Below, piece by piece: positions 40,258 through 45,712 of a stretch of DNA of 45,712 bases (position 1 is its first letter; every line of letters starts with the position of its first letter). The DNA comes from Panacagrimonas sp041635265 (GTDB lineage: Bacteria; Pseudomonadota; Gammaproteobacteria; Nevskiales; Nevskiaceae). The position numbers were made by a program, and so were the translations under genes. The stretch lies in NCBI GenBank assembly GCA_041635265.1, contig JBFJJV010000007.1, forward strand, positions 1 to 45,712. Direction: 5' to 3'. Under the pieces are notes generated by a model. That model saw nothing but the letters and a program-made list of their open reading frames with translations. It was not told the origin of the DNA and ran no database searches.

Positions 40258-42921
40258 ATGGCCAGTTCCGAAACGCGCACTTCGTCCGGGTCCCATGATC
40301 CGAACTGCTGGACTCTGACTCCCAACGACCGACTCGCGCGCATTTTGCGCGAGGACGTCAATCTCGCTTTGTCCGGCGGAGATGCGCGTGTGTGGGAAGC
40401 CCCTCAGATCGCGCCATTTTCGCGCTGGTGCATCGACCAGTGGGCCTCCACTTGGCCCAGTACCCAACTGCTCAGCGTGACTCAGGAACTGGTGCTGTGG
40501 CGCGAAGCGGTCGAACGAGACGAGGCCGGTGCACTGCTTCTGGCCCCGGTTTCCGCAGCCCGCGAGGCGCGCAAAGCGGATCAGATGGTTCGGCAATATC
40601 AGATTGATCTGGATGGGGCGGCCGCATTTCAGGACGAACACCGCGCTTTTCGGCGCTGGTGCGCGCATGTGAGTCGACGACTATCCGAGAATGACTGGCT
40701 GACTGCAGCTGATATTCCGGGACAAACTGCCCGGCTGATTCTTTCTGGCGCAATTGCGGTGCCACAGAAGATCGTGCTCGCCGGTTATCTCGAGCCGCCA
40801 GATCCGTCGACGCAATCGGTCCTTGACGCCCTGCGTCAGCGTGGCACAGCGGTGGAATTCCGCGAGCCAGCTCGTCAGCGCGCCGAGTGCAGGCGACTGC
40901 GCTTTGAAGATGAAGAGACACAGGCGCGATTCGCTGCCGGGTTGATCCGCACGCGTCTGGCTGCGCACGCCGACAATCGGACGCCACCGCCGCGCATCAT
41001 CGTCGCCATGCCGGATCCGGAGGCCCAGCGCGCCCGGCTGCAGTCGCTACTACGAGAATTGGTCGCGCCATGGTCGCTAGGTGGCGAGGCAGGCTTGCCT
41101 TGGCGCTGGGAGCGCGGTGAGAAATTGTCGGATCAACCGGCGACCGACGCATTGCTCGCTGTATTGCAGCTCGGGCTGAACGATAATCCGCCACAGCTGC
41201 TCAGCCGAATTCTGCTCTCGGCGCATCTCTGGAGTGAGAGCGAGCGCCAGCAGTCCGCGCGGGTAGATTTCCAGCTGCGTGAGTCAGGCATCCCCCGAAT
41301 CGGCCTGCAAAAGTTGCTCAGCTTAATGCCCGAGTCGCTGGCGCCGCGGGTGCAGGAAGTGTTGCGGTTGTTGGGTCAGGCGCCGGCGCGTGCGCTGCCC
41401 AGCGAATGGGCGGACCATTTTCGTCGTTTGCTAGCGGCGATCGCTTGGCCCGGCAGCCAGGCGCTGGATTCGCAAAGTTATCAATACGTGGAGGCGGCCC
41501 GCGATCTGCTCGAGCGGCTCGGGACTCTGGATGCGCAGCTCGGTCGCGTACCCATGCAGAGCGCGCGTGACTGGCTCAATGAACTGGCTTCATCTACGCG
41601 TATCGGCGTGCGCGTCGAACACCTGCAAGCGGTGCTGCTGACCAGCATTTCAGAGGCCGCAAGCCTGCCTTCAGATTTGTGTCTGGTGCTGGATGCGACG
41701 AACACAAAATTTCCCGGAGCAGCGCGTCCAACTCCCCTGATTGCACTGGATGCTCAGCGCGCTGCCGGTGTGCCCGAGGTGTCACCGGAGCAGCAGCTGT
41801 CGCGTGCAAGAAAAGAAGTGGGCTCTCTACTCAGTGGCATCGCCAGCGAAATAATCGTGTGCGCGCCACTCGTCGATGGCAGCGGTGCCGAGTTACTGCC
41901 TTCGCCACTGTTCGGCGCAGTGTCGGACTGGCACTTAGAGGAGCCGCCGGGTCGAATCGGTGCGACCGAGCTAGCCTTGTCTTCCGAAGGTTCGTTGTGC
42001 CAGTGGCCGGAAGCCGATGAAGTGCCCGCGGTCAGCGCTGCGGAACTTGCCCAGTTGAGCGCCGGCAGCGGCCTGTTCAAAGACTGGTTCGAGTCGCCGT
42101 TTTTTGCCATGTGTCGTCACCGGCTTGGCATTCGCGAGCTGCCTGAGCCGGCGCTGGGAGTGGATGCGCGGGTGCAGGGGATCCTGATTCACGCCGTACT
42201 TGAAGATTTCTGGCGCGCACATAGCGGCAGCGAAGCGCTGCGGGCGCTGGACTCAGGCGCGCTGCGCAATGCCGTGAGCGCGGATCTGGATCGGCAGATT
42301 GCGCACTGGATGCCGATAAGCGATTACGGTGCGGCGACAGTCCGACTGGAACGCGCGCGCGCGCTGGACCTGCTTTTGCAATGGCTAAACCATGAGAGGA
42401 GCCGGATTGATCCCTTTGAAGTCCTTGCGCGCGAAATCAAAGCCAATCCTGTCATCGCCGGGCTGTCATTGAGTCTGCGACTGGATCGGGTTGACCGTGT
42501 TCACACGCCGTTTGGCCCGCGCACGCTGGTGCTCGATTACAAGACCGGACGCGAAGCGGCGACCAAGGGCTGGAAGTCAGATCGAATTAAAGAGCCTCAG
42601 TTGCCACTGTACGCCAGTCACGCAGTCGAAGCCGCCTCTGGAATCGACTCCGTCGATGGCATTTGCTTTGGCCACATCAAGGATGGTCATCCCGCCCTGG
42701 TGGCCCTGTGTGATTGGCGCAAAGAACTTCGCAAGGAGCCGCCGGCTGATTTGTCTGCACACTGGCAGGAAAATATCGCTCAGTGGCAGCAACTGCTGGA
42801 TTCGGCGGCTCGTCTTTTTTTGAATGGAACCGCCTGGCTGGATCCACGCGTCAACGCGCGATCAAACAATGCCGCCTTGCTTGCGTTTTCGCGCCACAGT
42901 GCCGAGGACGGTGAATCATGA
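40258..42921 (+). CDS. RecB-family PD-(D/E)XK nuclease, AddB-like (TIGR03623-type)
   Basis: An 887-residue protein that fits a group annotated as a probable DNA repair protein (TIGR03623), related in layout to AddB/AdnB. The N-terminal part resembles an inactivated helicase fold: a Walker-like start is not evident and RIIVAMPDPEAQRARL is the most conserved-looking segment. The C-terminal nuclease domain has GILIHAVLEDFW, the acidic LDRVDRV (D743) and the core VLDYKTG (D760, K762). No cysteine cluster typical of AddB iron-sulfur domains stands out. It overlaps the start of the helicase gene by four bases, so the pair probably forms one complex for processing double-strand ends before RecA loading. 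Confidence 0.88.
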   Translation: MASSETRTSSGSHDPNCWTLTPNDRLARILREDVNLALSGGDARVWEAPQIAPFSRWCIDQWASTWPSTQLLSVTQELVLWREAVERDEAGALLLAPVSAAREARKADQMVRQYQIDLDGAAAFQDEHRAFRRWCAHVSRRLSENDWLTAADIPGQTARLILSGAIAVPQKIVLAGYLEPPDPSTQSVLDALRQRGTAVEFREPARQRAECRRLRFEDEETQARFAAGLIRTRLAAHADNRTPPPRIIVAMPDPEAQRARLQSLLRELVAPWSLGGEAGLPWRWERGEKLSDQPATDALLAVLQLGLNDNPPQLLSRILLSAHLWSESERQQSARVDFQLRESGIPRIGLQKLLSLMPESLAPRVQEVLRLLGQAPARALPSEWADHFRRLLAAIAWPGSQALDSQSYQYVEAARDLLERLGTLDAQLGRVPMQSARDWLNELASSTRIGVRVEHLQAVLLTSISEAASLPSDLCLVLDATNTKFPGAARPTPLIALDAQRAAGVPEVSPEQQLSRARKEVGSLLSGIASEIIVCAPLVDGSGAELLPSPLFGAVSDWHLEEPPGRIGATELALSSEGSLCQWPEADEVPAVSAAELAQLSAGSGLFKDWFESPFFAMCRHRLGIRELPEPALGVDARVQGILIHAVLEDFWRAHSGSEALRALDSGALRNAVSADLDRQIAHWMPISDYGAATVRLERARALDLLLQWLNHERSRIDPFEVLAREIKANPVIAGLSLSLRLDRVDRVHTPFGPRTLVLDYKTGREAATKGWKSDRIKEPQLPLYASHAVEAASGIDSVDGICFGHIKDGHPALVALCDWRKELRKEPPADLSAHWQENIAQWQQLLDSAARLFLNGTAWLDPRVNARSNNAALLAFSRHSAEDGES

Positions 42922-45712
42922 GTCCCGTCGTGCTGCCGGACGCCAAGGCGCGACAGGACGCTTTGTCTCTGGATTCCCACGCGCTGGTCATGGCCCCCGC
43001 CGGTTCCGGCAAGACTGGCCTGCTGGTTCACCGCCTCTTGCGCGCCCTGGCCGTGGTCGAGGCGCCGGAGCAAGTGGTGGCGATTACTTTTACCCGCAAG
43101 GCGGCAGCCGAGGTCAGTGCCCGTGTTCTGGAGACACTCAGGGCAGCGTCGGAGCCCTCGCAAGTCGACTCTGGCGATGAACACGCCCGCGCGTTGCGCA
43201 GCAGTGCATTGGCAGTACTCGCGCAGGATACTAAGCACAACTGGCAGTTACTTGATCAACCCGCTCGCCTGAATGCACTGACCATCGATGCATTTTGTTC
43301 GCAGCTCGCTGCGCAACTCCCTCTTCTGTCCGGTCTGGGCGGTCATATGGCCGTCAGTGATGATGCGCGCGGACTCTATCTGGAGGCCATTAGTAAGCTC
43401 TTTGAGGAAATAGAGGACGCCTCGGTGCCTGAAGAGGATCGTGCCGCTCTGGCGAGAATCCTGCGGCTCTACGGCAATCGCCTAGACCGCCTGATCGAGC
43501 CGCTCTCGGATCTGCTCGCCGTGCGCGAACACTGGATAAAAGCGGCAGCAGCCGGAGACGATGCGTCGGCCTGGGCGGAGCAGGATCGTCTGGCCTTGAG
43601 TGGACTGATCGACTCGACGCTAACGGCCTTTGGTGCCTGCCTCGATGCAACCGAGAAGGCCAGCCTGGTCTCAATTTTCAGCGAGGGCTCGGCGCATTCT
43701 GAAATGCTGGCCTGGGGTAAAAAGCTATCGGTCTGGCCAGAGCAGGATCAGGCGCAGCTCAGGAATATCGCCAGTGCGCTACTGACCAAGGACGGTGAGC
43801 TGCGCAAGAAGAAGGGCATCGACAAACGTTGTGGCTTCCTACCCAAAACCGCGTGCAAGGCCAATTTCCAGGCCTTTCTGGAAACACGGGATGGTGACCA
43901 GGTGCTTGTTAACTGCGCGCTGGCCGTGCGCAATCTGCCTGATTCCGAAATTTCGCCCGAAGCCAGCGAACTGCGCTCGGCCTGGCTCCGCGTGCTGCGC
44001 AGGCTGGCAGCGCACCTAAGGGTGATCTTCGCAGCCATGCAGCAGGCCGATTTTGGACAACTTGCGCAATCTGCCTTGCACGCACTCAGGCCCGGTGGGG
44101 GCTATGGGGATGCCCTGCTGCGCTCAGAAGGTCGACTGATGCATCTGCTCGTCGATGAAATGCAGGACACCAGCGAAACGCAGTTGCGTCTGATCGAAAG
44201 CCTGACGGCTTCATGGACGCCAGGGGATGGACGCTCGCTGTTTCTGGTAGGTGATCCGCAGCAATCGATTTATGCGTTTCGCAAGGCCGAAGTGCGCCTG
44301 TTTCTCGGACTTTGGGAATCTGCGCAACTGGGTTCTCTGCCACTGAAGCGCCTGCGATTGAGTGCGAATTTTCGCAGTGATCCCGCTGTGGTGGACTGGT
44401 TCAATTCGGCGTTTACCCGGATATTTCCTGCTACAGCAGATGCGCAACGCGGTGCGGTGCCCTTCGCGGATAGCGTCGCCATGGTTTCCGCCCGCCAAGG
44501 TGGCGGCGTTTCGACTTGCATTTTTCGCAGCGAATTCGAAGAAGCGCGTGCCGCTGCCCGGCAGGCTGCCCAGCTAGTGAATGACGACGTCAGCGTCGCG
44601 GTGCTGGCACGCACGCGGAGCAAGTTGGAACTGGTCATCCGCGCCCTGCGAGATCAGGGGCTCACGCCCGCTTGTCAGGATATTGATCCGCTGGCGACCT
44701 TGCCGGAGGTGAGGGATGTGCTGGCGCTGGCGCGTGCTCTTTGGCATCCGCAGGATCGCTTGTCCTGGGCAGTTTTGTTGCGCGCACCGTTTGTGGGTTT
44801 GAGCTGGGCGCACATGGTGGCGCTATCGGTCGGCCAGCAGCGCTTGCCGTGGCCGGAGCGAATCGAGATCGCTCTGGAGAAACAGACTCTGGATCAGGAG
44901 GGAACGGCCCGCCTATTGAGGTTGCGTCAGGCAATTGCTAACAGTGCCGAGAAGCATTCTGTCCGCGCAAATCTTGCAGACCGCAGCGAAGCCGTGTGGC
45001 ATGCGCTCGCTGGCGCTGCATCCTGCAGCCGCGGCGCACTCGATGATGTGCGTCAGGCCCTGCGCTGTCTGCGCGAGGAAACTCGCGGTGGCGGCATCCG
45101 CGACATGGATGCCCTCAAGCGCCGACTGGAAAAACTTTATGCTGCCCCGCGTACGGGCCAGGTGCAGCTGATGACGGTGCACAAGGCCAAGGGACTGGAG
45201 TTCGATCATGTTCTTTTGGTGGGCTGCAATAGCGCGCCCAGGAGTGAGGACAAACCCGCACTGCATCTGGCCGAGTTTGGTGGTGCGCAACTACTGTTGC
45301 CCCGTCCGGATGAAGCTTGGCCAGAGGATCATCCTGCCCATCGCAGCTACGATTTTTTGCACGACCTGCACGTCGCCTCCAGGCAGAACGAAGCACTTCG
45401 CGTTTTGTACGTCGCGATGACCCGCGCACGCCGTAGTGCGAGCTTGTTCTTGAGCGCAGAAGCTGATGCGAACGACGCCCCGAAGATCAAGGCCCACTCC
45501 TTTGCGGCCATGCTGATGCCGCTTATCGAAGCCGACCTAAAAGCTGGATTTTTGCAGGCACCGGCAGCACCCGTAGCGGGCGAAATTAGTCTTGAACCGC
45601 CCCAGTGCCCGCGTCTGCCATTGGACTATGTGCCGCCAGAAGATCGGGACCTTTATCGACCGCTGGAAATGCGAACCCTGAGGCCGAGTGAGGCCGTTCT
45701 GCAGACCCAGGA
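42918..45712 (+). CDS. UvrD/RecB-family helicase, AddA-like (incomplete at right edge)
   Basis: The first 931 codons of a superfamily 1A helicase; no stop occurs before the window ends. The Walker A loop APAGSGKT is at residues 26-33, motif Ia gives VAITFTRKAAAEV, motif II is LLVDEMQDTSE (near 410-420), motif III is LVGDPQQSIYAFRKAE, motif IV region has LRLSANFRSD, motif V is LMTVHKAKGLEFDHVLLVG and motif VI is LRVLYVAMTRARR. It starts with an ATG at 42918 overlapping the upstream nuclease gene. AddA and RecB proteins end in a RecB-type nuclease domain; whether this one does cannot be seen. With its partner it would unwind and resect broken DNA ends. Confidence 0.93.
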   Translation, partial: MSPVVLPDAKARQDALSLDSHALVMAPAGSGKTGLLVHRLLRALAVVEAPEQVVAITFTRKAAAEVSARVLETLRAASEPSQVDSGDEHARALRSSALAVLAQDTKHNWQLLDQPARLNALTIDAFCSQLAAQLPLLSGLGGHMAVSDDARGLYLEAISKLFEEIEDASVPEEDRAALARILRLYGNRLDRLIEPLSDLLAVREHWIKAAAAGDDASAWAEQDRLALSGLIDSTLTAFGACLDATEKASLVSIFSEGSAHSEMLAWGKKLSVWPEQDQAQLRNIASALLTKDGELRKKKGIDKRCGFLPKTACKANFQAFLETRDGDQVLVNCALAVRNLPDSEISPEASELRSAWLRVLRRLAAHLRVIFAAMQQADFGQLAQSALHALRPGGGYGDALLRSEGRLMHLLVDEMQDTSETQLRLIESLTASWTPGDGRSLFLVGDPQQSIYAFRKAEVRLFLGLWESAQLGSLPLKRLRLSANFRSDPAVVDWFNSAFTRIFPATADAQRGAVPFADSVAMVSARQGGGVSTCIFRSEFEEARAAARQAAQLVNDDVSVAVLARTRSKLELVIRALRDQGLTPACQDIDPLATLPEVRDVLALARALWHPQDRLSWAVLLRAPFVGLSWAHMVALSVGQQRLPWPERIEIALEKQTLDQEGTARLLRLRQAIANSAEKHSVRANLADRSEAVWHALAGAASCSRGALDDVRQALRCLREETRGGGIRDMDALKRRLEKLYAAPRTGQVQLMTVHKAKGLEFDHVLLVGCNSAPRSEDKPALHLAEFGGAQLLLPRPDEAWPEDHPAHRSYDFLHDLHVASRQNEALRVLYVAMTRARRSASLFLSAEADANDAPKIKAHSFAAMLMPLIEADLKAGFLQAPAAPVAGEISLEPPQCPRLPLDYVPPEDRDLYRPLEMRTLRPSEAVLQTQ

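Noticed and set aside
1..45712. tRNA, rRNA, CRISPR, insertion sequences or prophage
   Set aside because: All gaps were read; none contains a cloverleaf-like sequence with a T-loop motif, regular spaced repeats, transposase-like frames or terminal inverted repeats.

Overview
The window is a moderately GC-rich, densely coding stretch of what is most likely a gammaproteobacterial chromosome. The support is synteny and gene content. The block gshB-yqgE-ruvX-pyrB-pyrC' next to Pil-Chp chemosensory genes matches the arrangement known from Pseudomonas and relatives, and PurT, AcpH, AmpG-like and PilJ-type proteins fit the same class. I see no rRNA, tRNA, CRISPR array, insertion sequence or prophage, and no genus can be named from the sequence alone.

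Left third (1-20.7 kb): mostly unlinked housekeeping and accessory genes. In order they are: a family 2 glycosyltransferase; typA; purT; an old-yellow-enzyme oxidoreductase; mutM; a Baeyer-Villiger-type flavin monooxygenase; a recently broken LysR regulator; a YceI lipoprotein; a cytochrome b561-YceI fusion; an orphan PilB/GspE-type ATPase; a lipoprotein/NTF2-like pair; a PlsC-type acyltransferase; acpH; a DUF899 protein; a DUF4442 hotdog protein; an AmpG-like permease; a DUF502 membrane protein; and a pirin. The pirin promoter carries a perfect FNR/Anr-type box.

Middle (20.7-31.2 kb, nearly all minus strand): pckA with a clear intrinsic terminator, then pilJ and pilH, then pyrC' (a dihydroorotase homologue without its first metal-binding histidines), pyrB, ruvX, yqgE/algH, gshB and gshA (Acidithiobacillus-type family). 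Glutathione synthesis, pyrimidine synthesis and RuvX/YqgE form one co-directional run. The YqgE protein carries an N-terminal segment that reads like the UBA-like N domain of elongation factor Ts.

Right third (31.4-45.7 kb, all plus strand): pilG-pilI-chpA-chpC, the remainder of the Pil-Chp system that controls type IV pili, diverging from gshA. ChpA is a 2320-residue hybrid kinase with five recognisable Hpt domains, two of them a recent duplication. A 7Fe-type ferredoxin follows, then a two-gene recombination-repair unit: a RecB-family nuclease of the AddB-like type and a UvrD/RecB-family helicase that runs off the right edge.

The Pil-Chp pathway is therefore split into two clusters (pilH-pilJ and pilG-pilI-chpA-chpC) flanking the gsh-pyr block, and no pilK methyltransferase or chpB methylesterase is visible. 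I did not find a wholly unknown system. The most unusual items are the EF-Ts-N/YqgE fusion, the split chemosensory cluster, the FNR-like box at the pirin gene and the b561-YceI/YceI pair beside a dying LysR gene.
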